A DNA stretch of 64,000 nt from Sphingobium terrigena (GTDB taxonomy: Bacteria > Pseudomonadota > Alphaproteobacteria > Sphingomonadales > Sphingomonadaceae): contig NZ_QVRA01000006.1 in assembly GCF_003591655.1 (NCBI RefSeq), positions 1-64,000 of the forward strand. Reading direction: 5' to 3'. This document shows positions 45,291 to 54,904 of the stretch, in pieces (the first letter of the stretch is position 1; each line of letters starts with the position of its first letter). A program made the translations under genes and the position numbers. Under the pieces are notes generated by a model that was given only the letters and a program-made list of their open reading frames with translations, was not told where the DNA came from and ran no database searches.

Positions 45291-45740
45291 TCAGTCGTCG
45301 CTATTCCATCCCTTCGCCTTCACTTCATCCTCCGCCAGCGCCTCGACCCACCCGGTCGCGCCGTCCGCAAAATGCTCCTTCTTCCAGAAGGGTGCCTCCG
45401 ATTTCAGCCAGTCGATCAGGAAGGCGCAGCTTTCCAGCGCCGCGGTGCGATGGCGCGATGCGGTGCCCACGAACACGATCCGCGCCCCCGGCTCCAGCCG
45501 CCCGAAGCGGTGAATGACGCTCAATCCCAGCAGCGGCCAGCGCGCCATCGCCTCGTCACAGATGCGATCGACCTGCGCCTGCGTCATCGCCGGATAATGT
45601 TCCAGTTCCAGCGCGATCAGCCCGCCGCCACCGCGCACCACGCCGGTAAAGCTCGCCACCCCGCCGCCGCCCAGCGCTTCGAGCGCGGCCAGTTCCGCCG
45701 CGACGTCGAAGTCGCCAGCCTGCACCGCAACCCGCTTCAT
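45291..45740 (-). CDS. moaE: Molybdopterin synthase catalytic (large) subunit
   Basis: 149 residues. It builds molybdopterin from precursor Z with MoaD. Segments: ASFTGVVRG, ELEHYPAMTQAQ, VIHRFGRLEPGARIVFVGTASRHRTAAL, and the catalytic Lys stretch PFWKKEHF. Its start overlaps the moaD stop by 4 nt. Confidence 0.95.
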   Translation of the reverse strand: MKRVAVQAGDFDVAAELAALEALGGGGVASFTGVVRGGGGLIALELEHYPAMTQAQVDRICDEAMARWPLLGLSVIHRFGRLEPGARIVFVGTASRHRTAALESCAFLIDWLKSEAPFWKKEHFADGATGWVEALAEDEVKAKGWNSDD

Positions 45741-45997
45741 CCCCCGGTCACCGGCGGAAACAGCGCCAGCTCGCGCGCATCGCCAATCAGCGTATCGAGC
45801 GGCACGAACCGTTGGTCGAGCGCCGCCCGCAGCCGCGCCGTATCCCCCAGCGCCTCGGCATGACCGCCGCCCCGCGCCGCCAACTCAGCCACCAGATCGG
45901 CAACGGTCGCGCCCGGCTCAGGCCGCGCCACCTGCTCCTCATCCAGCCCGATCCGCTCACGCACCCAGGCGAAATAGACGATCGTCAGAGCCGCCAT
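45737..45997 (-). CDS. moaD: Molybdopterin synthase sulfur carrier subunit
   Basis: 86 residues, a beta-grasp protein ending in PPVTGG; the C-terminal Gly-Gly is thiocarboxylated by MoeB to carry sulfur to MoaE. Follows pgsA by 3 nt and overlaps moaE by 4 nt. Confidence 0.93.
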   Translation of the reverse strand: MAALTIVYFAWVRERIGLDEEQVARPEPGATVADLVAELAARGGGHAEALGDTARLRAALDQRFVPLDTLIGDARELALFPPVTGG

Positions 45998-46000
45998 CGC

Positions 46001-46561
46001 TCAATCCATATGCTTTATGCCGACGCGCAGATAATCCCAGCCGGTTATCAGCGTCAGCAGCGCAGCAGCCCACAGCGTCACGATGCCGACCGCCTGGACG
46101 AAGGGGAATTGCGGCACCGCCCCCGCCAGGATCAGCGCGCCCAGCGCAATGATCTGGAAGGTGGTTTTCCACTTGGCCAGTCGCGACACCGGCACCGACA
46201 CCTGAATCCCCGCCAGAAATTCGCGCAGGCCCGACACCGCAATCTCGCGCAGCAGGATGATCATCGCGGCAACGATGTGGATGCCCGCAATGTCGCGCGT
46301 TGCGGTCAGCATCAGGATGACGGCGGCCACCATGATCTTGTCGGCGATGGGGTCCAGGAAAATGCCCAGCCGCGACACCGCGCCCTGCGCACGGGCCAGA
46401 TAACCGTCGAAATAATCGGTGATGCCCATCAGGCAATAGAGCGCAAAGGCCAGCGCATAGCCGGTGATCCAGCGCGCGCCCATTTCCGCAGGCCACAGCA
46501 GGGCAACCAGCAACGGCACCGTGACGATGCGCGAAAGCGTGAGCAGATTGGGCAGCGTCAG
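46001..46561 (-). CDS. pgsA: CDP-diacylglycerol-glycerol-3-phosphate 3-phosphatidyltransferase
   Basis: 186 residues from ATG 46561. Inner-membrane enzyme of phosphatidylglycerol synthesis. CDP-alcohol transferase motif: DYFDGYLARAQGAVSRLGIFLDPIADK (D-x2-DG-x2-AR...G-x3-D-x3-D). Four hydrophobic helices. moaD and moaE follow. Confidence 0.94.
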   Translation of the reverse strand: MTLPNLLTLSRIVTVPLLVALLWPAEMGARWITGYALAFALYCLMGITDYFDGYLARAQGAVSRLGIFLDPIADKIMVAAVILMLTATRDIAGIHIVAAMIILLREIAVSGLREFLAGIQVSVPVSRLAKWKTTFQIIALGALILAGAVPQFPFVQAVGIVTLWAAALLTLITGWDYLRVGIKHMD

Positions 46562-46696
46562 CATCGCCGCCGACTGCCACAGTCCGGCCCGACGCACAAG
46601 GCGCGGCGAATGTTTGCGGTGACGCGATTGGACAGCGGCACCGGCAGCGGCTAGACCCCGCGCCGGTCGCTAACGGAAAAGAAGCCAGATTCATCC

Positions 46697-48007
46697 ATGC
46701 AAGCCTCTCTCAGGCTCCTGAACAAGCGTCGTTTTCTGCCGCTTTTCATCACCCAGTTGCTGGGCGCGTTCAACGACAATCTGTTCAAGAACGCGATGGT
46801 GCTGTTCGTCGTCTATCAGGTCTATAATGACGAACGGTCCGAAACCTGGTTCAGCGCGCTGGCGACCGGCATCTTCATCCTGCCCTTCTTCCTGCTGTCG
46901 GCCCTGTCGGGGCAACTGGCCGACCAGCGCGACAAGGCGGTCATCATCCGCTGGGTCAAGGGCGCGGAAATCGCGATCATGCTGGTCGGCGCGACCGGCC
47001 TTGGCCTCATCTGGGGTGGCATCGCCATCCACACGCTGGCCATCCCGCTGCTGCTGCTCGCTTTGTTCGCCATGGGGGTCCACTCCACCTTCTTCGGCCC
47101 GATCAAATATGCCATCCTGCCCCAGCATCTTCACGATGAAGAAGTGCTGGGCGGCACCGGCCTGGTAGAGGCCGGCACCTACATCGCGATCCTCGCCGGC
47201 ACGATCCTGGCAGGCCTGATCCCGGTGGAGATCGCCGCCATCGGCATCGTCATCACCGCCTTGATCGGCTATGTCGCGGGCCGTGAAGTGCCGCCCGCCC
47301 CGTCGCTGCTGGAACGCACGCCGATCGATTTCCACATCATCCGATCGTCCGTCACGCTGGTGCGCGGCACCATGCACATTCGCCGACTCTTTCTGGCCAT
47401 CATGTCGATCAGCCTGTTCTGGGCGGTCGGCTCCATCCTGTTCATCCAGTTTCCGCCGCTGGTCAAAAATGTGCTGACCGCCGACAAATCGGTCGCCAGC
47501 CTGTTCCTTGGCATTTTCTCGATCGGCATCGCCATCGGATCGGTCGCGATCAACCGGCTGCTCTGCGGCCATGTGTCGGCCAAATATGCCCCGGCATCGG
47601 TCATCGGCATGGGCGCGTGCATCGTCGCCTTCCATGTCGTGTGCGCATTATGGACACCCGCGCCCGCCGGGCAGATGTTCTCGCTGACCGACTTCCTCGC
47701 CCATCCCATGGCGATCGCACTGTCCGCCTGCCTGCTGGGCGTCGCGACCTTTGGCGGCATGTTCGTGGTGCCGCTCTACGCTTTCCTGACCACCACGGTC
47801 GAAAAATGCGAAGCAGCCCGCACCGTCGCTGCCAATAATATCGTCAATAGCGGCATGATGGTCGTCGGCTCGGTCATCGCAATCGGCCTGACGGTCGCTG
47901 GGCTGTCCGTCGTAACGCAGCTATTGCTGGTCGCCCTGCTCTGCCTGCCCTGCGCCTGGCTGGCGTGGAAACTGCACAAAGCGTGCGACGGCCCTGTCTG
48001 CGCCTGA
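46697..48007 (+). CDS. LplT-like major facilitator transporter
   Basis: 436 residues with about 12 helices. N-terminal NKRRFLPLFITQLLGAFNDNLFKNAMVLF is typical of the lysophospholipid transporter (LplT) branch; these import lysophospholipids for re-acylation. The acyltransferase partner is not fused here. It is divergent from pgsA, another membrane-lipid gene. Confidence 0.82.
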   Translation: MQASLRLLNKRRFLPLFITQLLGAFNDNLFKNAMVLFVVYQVYNDERSETWFSALATGIFILPFFLLSALSGQLADQRDKAVIIRWVKGAEIAIMLVGATGLGLIWGGIAIHTLAIPLLLLALFAMGVHSTFFGPIKYAILPQHLHDEEVLGGTGLVEAGTYIAILAGTILAGLIPVEIAAIGIVITALIGYVAGREVPPAPSLLERTPIDFHIIRSSVTLVRGTMHIRRLFLAIMSISLFWAVGSILFIQFPPLVKNVLTADKSVASLFLGIFSIGIAIGSVAINRLLCGHVSAKYAPASVIGMGACIVAFHVVCALWTPAPAGQMFSLTDFLAHPMAIALSACLLGVATFGGMFVVPLYAFLTTTVEKCEAARTVAANNIVNSGMMVVGSVIAIGLTVAGLSVVTQLLLVALLCLPCAWLAWKLHKACDGPVCA

Positions 48008-48012
48008 TGCGC

Positions 48013-48216
48013 TCAGGAAATGAAGCTGTAGAACGCCGTGAAGAAGGCGCAGAAGCTCAATCCAAACAGCTTCCAGTCGCTATCGTCATCGACCATCTTT
48101 CGCTTGCGCGCAGGCACCTGCTCTACGACGCGCAACACATGCTGGGGCAAGCGCTGGCGAAAGGGGTGGCGGGCGGATTCGGTCGTCAGGACAAGGGGGC
48201 GTGTTCGCATAGCCAC
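48013..48216 (-). CDS. Small tail-anchored membrane protein
   Basis: 67 residues: basic lead, then VDDDSDWKLFGLSFCAFFTAFYSFIS, a single C-terminal helix. Convergent with the LplT-like gene, 5 nt away. Start uncertain (48216 or shorter, MVDDDSDW). Not recognised. Confidence 0.55.
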   Translation of the reverse strand: MAMRTRPLVLTTESARHPFRQRLPQHVLRVVEQVPARKRKMVDDDSDWKLFGLSFCAFFTAFYSFIS

Positions 48217-48318
48217 TGGTTAACGCATTATTTACCATTTGGGCCATCGCGAAAGATGGTTAACATTGGCCTGTCCCGGTGCGGGACAGACTTGACTGTA
48301 TCAGGCGAATAATACAGC

Positions 48319-50373
48319 ATGGCTGAACCGATGACCGATCCGTCCAGCACCGTCGATCCTGCCTCGCTGTCCCCGCGCGAATTTGGTGCCGGGCCGCCCA
48401 GCGCCTTCGCCCCGCCCACGCCTTGGCGACGCCGGTTGCAGATAGCGGGCTGGATCATCGCGGCGGGTCTGGCGCTGCTGATGCTGATGATCGGCTGGCT
48501 CGCCGTCACCGCCCCGCTCTCCCGCTCGCTGCGGCCGATCGCGCCGCCCAGCATCAGCCTGATGTCGGCGGACAGTCACCTCATCGCCCGGCGCGGCGCG
48601 GTGATCGACACGCCTGTCACCATCGCCCAGCTGCCCGCCCATGTGCCCCAAGCCTTCATGGCGATCGAGGATCGCCGCTTCTACAGCCATTGGGGCGTCG
48701 ATCCGCGCGGCGTCGCCCGCGCCGCCTGGCACAATCTCTGGTCGGACGGATCGTCGCAGGGCGGCAGCACCATCACCCAGCAACTGGCCAAGGGCGTGTT
48801 CCTCTCCAGCGACCGCACCATGGGGCGCAAGGCGCGCGAGGCGATGATCGCCTTCTGGCTCGAAGCCTGGCTGACCAAGGACCAGATCCTCGAACGCTAT
48901 CTCTCCAACGTCTATTTCGGCGACAATGTGTACGGGTTGCGCGCCGCCTCGCTCCATTATTTCAACCGCGCGCCCGAACGGCTGACCATCCCGCAGGCCG
49001 CGATGCTGGCCGGTTTGCTCAAGGCACCCTCGCGCCTCGCCCCCACCAGCAACCTGAAGGGCGCGCGCGCCCGCGCCGCGCTGGTGACGCAGGCGATGGT
49101 CGACGCTGGCTATATCAGCCAGGCCGAACGCAACGCCCTCTCGCCTGCCCGCCTCAATGTCCGCGAAACCCCCGATGCCACCACCGGGACCTATTTCGCC
49201 GACTGGGTCTTGCCCCAGGCGCGCGACCGGGCAGGCGCTGTCTATGGCGAGCAGAAGATCGACACCACGCTCGACTGGCGCATCCAGCGCCTCGCCGAAG
49301 CCGCGATCCGCCGTGCGCCGCTGGGCGGGGCGCAGGCGGCGCTTGTGGCGATGAAGCCCGACGGCAGCGTCGTCGCCATGGTCGGCGGGAAAAATTATAC
49401 CAAGAGCAGCTTCAACCGCGCGGTGCAGGCCAAGCGCCAGCCCGGATCGACCTTCAAGCTGTTCGTCTATCTCGCCGCCTTCCGCGCGGGCATGACGCCG
49501 GAGGATATGATCGACGACACGCCGATCACCACCGGCAGCTATCGCCCGGCCAATCATGGCGGCAAATATCGCGGCCGCATCAGCCTGCGTCAGGCCTTCG
49601 CCGCCTCCAGCAATGTCGCCGCGGTTCGCCTGACGCAAAAGGTCGGCGTCGACAATGTCATCAAGGTCGCCCGCGATCTGGGCGTCACCGCGCCCCTGAC
49701 CGAAGATCTCAGCCTCGCGCTCGGCACATCGGAAATTCCGCTGATTGAACTGGCCGAAGCCTATGCAGCTGTCGCGGCAGGTGCCTATCCCGTCCTCGCC
49801 CATGGCCTGCCCCCCGAAGAGCAAGGCTGGTTCGAGAAGTTGATGGCGCGCCAGCGCTCCTTTGGCGACGATGAACTGGCGATGATCCGCGACCTGCTTT
49901 CCTCCGCCGCCAATCGCGGCACCGGCAGCGCGGCGGCGCTGCGCACCAGCACCTTTGGCAAGACCGGCACGACCCAGGACAGCCGCGACGCCATCTTCGT
50001 GGGCTATGCCGGCGGCCTCGTCACCGCCGTCTGGATCGGCAATGACGACAATAGCCCGCTCCCCGGCGGCGCGGCGGGCGGCGGCATCCCCGCGCGCATC
50101 TGGCGCAATTTCATGAGCGGCGCGATCAACGAAACGGTCGAGGACGCCCCCGTCGAAACCCAGGACGCCGACCTCGTCAACGCCATCGCCAATATCAGCG
50201 TCGAAACCGGCATCGGCAATGTCCAGTTCGGTGTCGACGAAGGCGGCATGACGGTAAATATCGGCCCGGCCCAAATCCGCCTGCCCACCGATCAGCCCGC
50301 CCCGCCGGCCGACACAGCCCCACCCCGCATCGCGCCCACGCAACCGCCAGAGGGTGAGGATGGTGGGCCTTAA
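48319..50373 (+). CDS. Class A penicillin-binding protein (PBP1-type)
   Basis: 684 residues. A cytosolic Pro-rich lead, one membrane helix (48-65), then the glycosyltransferase domain (EDRRFYSHWGVD and GGSTITQQLAKGVFL), then the transpeptidase (SxxK in PGSTFKLF, SSN, and KTGTT). It polymerises and cross-links peptidoglycan in the periplasm. The tail is Pro-rich. A hairpin TGTCCCG/CGGGACA precedes it at 48272-48288. Confidence 0.93.
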   Translation: MAEPMTDPSSTVDPASLSPREFGAGPPSAFAPPTPWRRRLQIAGWIIAAGLALLMLMIGWLAVTAPLSRSLRPIAPPSISLMSADSHLIARRGAVIDTPVTIAQLPAHVPQAFMAIEDRRFYSHWGVDPRGVARAAWHNLWSDGSSQGGSTITQQLAKGVFLSSDRTMGRKAREAMIAFWLEAWLTKDQILERYLSNVYFGDNVYGLRAASLHYFNRAPERLTIPQAAMLAGLLKAPSRLAPTSNLKGARARAALVTQAMVDAGYISQAERNALSPARLNVRETPDATTGTYFADWVLPQARDRAGAVYGEQKIDTTLDWRIQRLAEAAIRRAPLGGAQAALVAMKPDGSVVAMVGGKNYTKSSFNRAVQAKRQPGSTFKLFVYLAAFRAGMTPEDMIDDTPITTGSYRPANHGGKYRGRISLRQAFAASSNVAAVRLTQKVGVDNVIKVARDLGVTAPLTEDLSLALGTSEIPLIELAEAYAAVAAGAYPVLAHGLPPEEQGWFEKLMARQRSFGDDELAMIRDLLSSAANRGTGSAAALRTSTFGKTGTTQDSRDAIFVGYAGGLVTAVWIGNDDNSPLPGGAAGGGIPARIWRNFMSGAINETVEDAPVETQDADLVNAIANISVETGIGNVQFGVDEGGMTVNIGPAQIRLPTDQPAPPADTAPPRIAPTQPPEGEDGGP

Positions 50374-50382
50374 CCCAACACC

Positions 50383-50471
50383 CGTCATCTCCGCGCAGGC
50401 GGAGACCCACCTTGCCACCGGCGATCTAGTCGTGTGACGAAACATGGGTTCCCGCCTGCGCGGGAATGACG
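50383..50471. repeat. Family-A palindromic repeat
   Basis: 89 bp. Arms CGTCATCTCCGCGCAGGCGG and CCCGCCTGCGCGGGAATGACG enclose a variable centre. It lies between the PBP gene and the convergent flavoprotein gene. Confidence 0.8.
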
Positions 50472-50481
50472 AGTATATGTG

Positions 50482-51654
50482 CTAAACCGCCTGCCCAGCC
50501 GCCCAGCCACTGGCCCACGCCCATTGAAAATTATAGCCGCCCAGCCACCCGGTCACGTCCACCGCCTCACCAATCGCGTACAGCCCCGGCACCTTGGCCG
50601 CCTCCATCGTCCGCGATGACAGGCCCGCCGTCGCGATCCCGCCGACCGTCACCTCCGCCTTGGCGTAACCTTCAGTCCCTGTCGGCTCGAACGGCCAGTC
50701 ATGCAGCCGCGCGCCCAACTGCCGCAGCGCCTTGTCGGACAGACTGCCCATCTCGCCCTGCACCCCGGCCCGCTCCAGCAGCGCATCGGCCAGCCGCTCG
50801 GTCAACGCCTGCGCCACCACCTTGCGCAAACTGGCCCGCGGCCGCTCCCGCTTCGCCTCGATCAGCCAGTCCGCCCCATGATCGGGCAGGAAATCGACAT
50901 GGATCGGGGTGCGATGCTGCCAGTAGGAGGAAATCTGCAACATTGCCGGCCCCGACAACCCGCGATGCGTAAACAAAGCCGCCTCGCGAAAACGCACCTT
51001 GTTCCAGCGCACCGAGACATCGGCCGACACGCCCGACAGCGCCTGAAACAGCGCCTCCTCCGTCCCCAGCGTGAACGGCACCAGCGCAGGCCGGGGCTGG
51101 ACAATCGACAGCCCAAATTGCCGCGCGACCTCATAGGCAAAGCCGGTCGCGCCCATCTTCGGGATGGACGGCCCGCCGGTCGCCAGCACCAGCGCGGGCG
51201 CGCGATGCTCCACCCCGCCCGTCGTCACCCGATACAGCCCATCACCATGTGCCACATCCGCCACCGGCTGCCCCAGCGCCAGCGTCACGCCGCCCTTGGC
51301 ACATTCCTCCTCCAGCATCGCGACGATCTGTTTCGCGGACCCGTCGCAAAACAGCTGCCCCAGCGTCTTTTCATGCCAGGCGATGCCATAGTGATCGACC
51401 AACGCGATGAAATCCTGCGCGCTATAGCGCCCCAGCGCCGATTTGGCGAAATGCGGATTGGCCGACAGATAGCGATCCGCCGCCGTATCGACATTGGTGA
51501 AATTGCACCGCCCGCCGCCCGAAATCAGGATCTTCTTGCCCACTTGGTCGGCATGATCGACCAGCAGCACCCGCTTGCCCCGTTGCCCCGCTATCGCCGC
51601 GCACATCATCCCCGCCGCGCCTGCGCCCAGGACGATCGCGTCCCAATCGGCCAT
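50482..51654 (-). CDS. HI0933/YhiN-family flavoprotein
   Basis: 390 residues. FAD-binding start AIVLGAGAAGMMCAAIAGQRGKRVLLVDH, the family mark GKKILISGGGRCNFTN, and LYAIGEAVDVTGWLGGYNFQWAWASG at the end. Members are NAD(P)/FAD oxidoreductases of unclear substrate. Start overlaps the YaiI-like gene stop by 1 nt. Confidence 0.9.
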   Translation of the reverse strand: MADWDAIVLGAGAAGMMCAAIAGQRGKRVLLVDHADQVGKKILISGGGRCNFTNVDTAADRYLSANPHFAKSALGRYSAQDFIALVDHYGIAWHEKTLGQLFCDGSAKQIVAMLEEECAKGGVTLALGQPVADVAHGDGLYRVTTGGVEHRAPALVLATGGPSIPKMGATGFAYEVARQFGLSIVQPRPALVPFTLGTEEALFQALSGVSADVSVRWNKVRFREAALFTHRGLSGPAMLQISSYWQHRTPIHVDFLPDHGADWLIEAKRERPRASLRKVVAQALTERLADALLERAGVQGEMGSLSDKALRQLGARLHDWPFEPTGTEGYAKAEVTVGGIATAGLSSRTMEAAKVPGLYAIGEAVDVTGWLGGYNFQWAWASGWAAGQAV

Positions 51655-52103
51655 CAGCGGCCCCGCTTCAGACGCACCAGCGCCTCGTCCAGCGCCGACA
51701 GAAATCGCGACCGGTCATTCTTGCCGAACGGCGGCGGCCCGCCAATCTGCTCACCCCCGGCCCGCAAATCCGCCATGATCGCCCGCGTGGCAATCGCCGC
51801 GCCAATGGAACTCAATGTAAAAGGCTTGCCATTGGGCGCAATCACGACCGCACCGGCTTTCAGGCACCGGTCGGCCAGCAATATGTCGGCGGTGATGCAC
51901 ACCGAACCCGCATCCGCCCGCTCGGCGATCCAGTCGTCCGCCGCATCGAACCCATCGCTCACCACCACCCGGTCGAGCAATTCATGCGCCGGGATTCGGA
52001 TCGGGCTGTTGCTGACGATCGTCACCGGCACGCCATGGCGAAAGGCGACCTTGTAAATCTCGTCCTTCACAGGACAGGCATCGGCATCGACCAGAATCTT
52101 CAT
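51654..52103 (-). CDS. YaiI/YqxD-family protein (DUF188)
   Basis: 149 residues starting [20 protein letters not shown], with [14 protein letters not shown] and [23 protein letters not shown]. This is the UPF0178/YaiI pattern, a PIN-like fold thought to act on RNA; activity is unproven. First of a two-gene operon with the flavoprotein. Confidence 0.92.
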   Translation of the reverse strand: MKILVDADACPVKDEIYKVAFRHGVPVTIVSNSPIRIPAHELLDRVVVSDGFDAADDWIAERADAGSVCITADILLADRCLKAGAVVIAPNGKPFTLSSIGAAIATRAIMADLRAGGEQIGGPPPFGKNDRSRFLSALDEALVRLKRGR

Positions 52104-52160
52104 GGATGGCGCGATAAGCGCGGGGGCGGCACTTCACAATGGCGAGTATGTACGCGGCGT

Positions 52161-52222
52161 GTTCCCGCGCAGGCGGGAACCCGGTTCAAACGGCGGGACT
52201 GGGTTCCCGCCTGCGCGGGAAC
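52161..52222. repeat. Family-A palindromic repeat, short form
   Basis: GTTCCCGCGCAGGCGGGAAC and GTTCCCGCCTGCGCGGGAAC, separated by about 22 nt. Between the YaiI-like and NifU-like genes. Confidence 0.75.
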
Positions 52223-52297
52223 ACACCGCCCCATTATTTCCCCCTATGACCATTCGCCGCCTTCACCCCAGGGCGATCCTGCCCTACATGGGACGCA

Positions 52298-52720
52298 ATG
52301 AGCGCCCCCCTGTACAACAAAGATATTTTGCGGCTCGCCGCCAGCATCCCGCATCACCACCGCCTGCCCGCCCCGCAGGCGAGCGTCGAGCGGCGGTCGC
52401 CAACCTGCGGATCGCGGGTGACGGTGGACGTGGCGATGGCCGACGGTCGCCTCGCCGACATCGGGTTGGACGTAAAGGCGTGCGCGCTGGGGCAGGCGTC
52501 CGCGTCCTTGATGGCGGCGCAGGCGATCGGCATGAGCGCTGATGAACTGGCCGACGCCCGCGACCGGCTCACCGCCTATCTTTCCGGTGCCAGCGACGAT
52601 CTCGATTTCTGGCCCGGCCTTGCCGTGCTGGCCCCCGCGCGCGGCTACCCCGCCCGCCATGCCTCGATCCGCCTGGGCTTTGAAGCCATTGCCGAAGCCG
52701 CCCGGATGGCTGACGCCTGA
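52298..52720 (+). CDS. NifU/IscU-like iron-sulfur scaffold protein
   Basis: 140 residues. NifU-N fold with SPTCGSRVTVDV, and KACALGQASASLMA, giving two of the usual three cysteines. DELADARDRLTAYLSG and the end resemble the scaffold family. Could assemble clusters or be an adaptor. Its stop overlaps the next start by 1 nt (TGATG). Confidence 0.82.
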   Translation: MSAPLYNKDILRLAASIPHHHRLPAPQASVERRSPTCGSRVTVDVAMADGRLADIGLDVKACALGQASASLMAAQAIGMSADELADARDRLTAYLSGASDDLDFWPGLAVLAPARGYPARHASIRLGFEAIAEAARMADA

Positions 52721-54537
52721 TGGCCACGCCAACCGCTCCCGCCAGCGGCCCAACCATCAGCGCAACCGAAATATTGCTGTCCGAAGGCGTCATCCTGCTG
52801 GGTGCCGCGCTGCTGTTCGTCATCCTGTTCCGCCGCTTCGGGCTTGGCGCGGTGCTGGGCTATCTCGTCGCGGGGGCGCTGGTCGGGCCGCAGGGGCTGG
52901 GGCTGGTTGGCGGGGGCGAATCGAAGCTCGCCATTGCCGAAATCGGCATCGTCCTGCTGCTCTTCCTCGTCGGGCTTGAACTGCATCCCGCCCGTCTCTG
53001 GCGGCTGAAGAAGGACATCTTCGCGCTCGGCATGGCGCAAGTCGTGCTGTGCGGCTGCGCCCTCACCGCGATCATCTTCTATTTCACCGGCTTCACCTGG
53101 GGCGCGGCGATTGCGCTCGGCCTGCCGCTCGCCCTCTCCTCCACCGCGCAGGTGTTGCCGGGCCTCAAATCCAGCGGCCGCATCAATTCGCCCTTTGGTG
53201 AAAAAATATTCTCGATCCTGCTGTTTCAGGATCTTTCGATCGTCCCACTGATCACCATCGTCGCGGCGCTTTCCCGCAATCCGGCTGACGCGGGCGGACC
53301 ACCGGGATGGATGACGGCGGCCTACACCGTCGCCGCGATTGCAGGCCTCGTCCTTGCAGGCCGCTTCATCCTGCGCCCGCTCCTCTCCCTCGTCGGACGC
53401 TTCGGTGAGCGCGAACTGTTCGTCACCGTCGGCCTGTTCACCGTGCTGGCCGCCGCCGCGCTGATGCACAGCCTGCACTTGTCGACCGCTCTGGGTGCCT
53501 TCGTCGCGGGCGTCATGCTCGCCGATTCGCCCTATCGGCATGAAATTGAGGCCGACGTCGAGCCCTTCCGCTCGATCCTGCTCGGCCTCTTCTTCCTCGC
53601 CGTCGGCATGGTGCTGGACCTCGCCACCGTCGCGGCCAATCCAATATTCGTCATCGGCATGGCGCTGATCCTGGTCGCGACCAAGGCGGCGATCATCGCG
53701 GGCCTCGCGCGCCTGTTCGGCATGGACTGGCGACCCGCACTGGGTGCTGGCCTGTTGCTGAGCCAGGGCGGCGAATTCGGCTTCGTCCTGTTCGCCCAGG
53801 CGCAGGGCGCGCTGCTGATCGCACCCGAAGCCGCCAGCCTGTTCAGCGCCATCGTCACCTTCTCCATGGCGACGACGCCCTTCCTGATGCTGTTCGCCCG
53901 CCGTTTCGAATTCGCCGCGCCAAAGGATGGCGCGGACCTGCCCGGCCCGGACCAGGCACCACGCGGCACCGCCATTATCGTTGGCTATGGCCGTTTCGGC
54001 CAGACCGTCGCGCAAATGCTGATCGGCCATGGCTTTGCCGTCGTGTCGATCGACAAGAAGCCCGCCCAGATCGAAGTGTCGCAGCGGTTCGACACGAAGG
54101 TTTATTATGGCGACGGCACCCGCATCGACCTGCTCCACCGCGCAGGTGCCGACGAAGCCCGGCTGATCGCCTTCTGCATCGACGATCCCTCGCTCGACAG
54201 CCGCACGCTCCAGCCGATCGCCGAAGCCTTCCCGCAGGCGGCCCTCATGGTCCGCGCCTTCGACCGCAAGCAGTTGCTGGCCTTGCAGGACATGGATCTG
54301 GCCGGGGTCGTGCGCGAAGTCTATGAATCGGCCATCTGCATGGGTGTGCAGGCAATGGAAGCGCTGGGTGTCCCGCCGGAAGAGGTCGAGGAAGTCGAAC
54401 GCCAATATCGCGCCAATGATCAGCAGCGCCTCGCGCTCCAGATAGAACATGGCACGCTGCTGGCAGCCAAGGATCTGGTGTATCGCCCTGGTCGGGGGAT
54501 GCGGCTGCTCACCCGTGGCGATGGAGACAAGCCATGA
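52720..54537 (+). CDS. CPA2 cation/proton antiporter with RCK domain (KefB-like)
   Basis: 605 residues. About 12 helices (20-390) then a RCK/TrkA-N domain from about 405 (IIVGYGRFGQTVAQMLIGHGF), which binds NAD(H) or a ligand to gate transport. It fits KefB/KefC-like potassium efflux systems. Overlaps both neighbours (1 nt and 4 nt). Confidence 0.92.
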   Translation: MATPTAPASGPTISATEILLSEGVILLGAALLFVILFRRFGLGAVLGYLVAGALVGPQGLGLVGGGESKLAIAEIGIVLLLFLVGLELHPARLWRLKKDIFALGMAQVVLCGCALTAIIFYFTGFTWGAAIALGLPLALSSTAQVLPGLKSSGRINSPFGEKIFSILLFQDLSIVPLITIVAALSRNPADAGGPPGWMTAAYTVAAIAGLVLAGRFILRPLLSLVGRFGERELFVTVGLFTVLAAAALMHSLHLSTALGAFVAGVMLADSPYRHEIEADVEPFRSILLGLFFLAVGMVLDLATVAANPIFVIGMALILVATKAAIIAGLARLFGMDWRPALGAGLLLSQGGEFGFVLFAQAQGALLIAPEAASLFSAIVTFSMATTPFLMLFARRFEFAAPKDGADLPGPDQAPRGTAIIVGYGRFGQTVAQMLIGHGFAVVSIDKKPAQIEVSQRFDTKVYYGDGTRIDLLHRAGADEARLIAFCIDDPSLDSRTLQPIAEAFPQAALMVRAFDRKQLLALQDMDLAGVVREVYESAICMGVQAMEALGVPPEEVEEVERQYRANDQQRLALQIEHGTLLAAKDLVYRPGRGMRLLTRGDGDKP

Positions 54538-54860
54538 TCGCAATTCTTGCCGCCCTCTCCGCCGCCCTCGCCATCGGCGCGGGCGCGTTCGGCGCGCATG
54601 GCGTTACCGATCCCAAGGCGATGGAGTGGCTGCGCACCGGCGGCCTCTATCAACTGATCCACGCCGTCGCCGCGCTGGCGATCATGGGCGTGGCGCGCGG
54701 CGCGGCGGCGCTCCTGCTGGTCGGCGCGGCGATCTTTGCCTTCACCCTCTACGCGATGGCGCTGGGCGCTCCCAAATGGCTGGGCGCGATTACCCCGATC
54801 GGCGGGCTGCTGATGATCGCCGGATGGCTGTGGGCGGCATGGACCTTCGGGCAACGCTGA
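54534..54860 (+). CDS. DUF423 membrane protein
   Basis: 108 residues with four helices. GAFGAHG near the start and GLYQLIHAVAALA are the DUF423/YgdD pattern. Starts in the antiporter stop codon (ATGA). Function unknown. Confidence 0.9.
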   Translation: MIAILAALSAALAIGAGAFGAHGVTDPKAMEWLRTGGLYQLIHAVAALAIMGVARGAAALLLVGAAIFAFTLYAMALGAPKWLGAITPIGGLLMIAGWLWAAWTFGQR

Positions 54861-54904
54861 CGCGCGCCCTTGCCCCCGCCACTGACCCGGCCTAGATTGA
54901 CGTC

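Noticed and set aside
48301..50445. 714-codon minus-strand frame
   Set aside because: Shadow of the penicillin-binding protein gene.
52645..54543. 632-codon minus-strand frame
   Set aside because: Shadow of the CPA2 antiporter gene.
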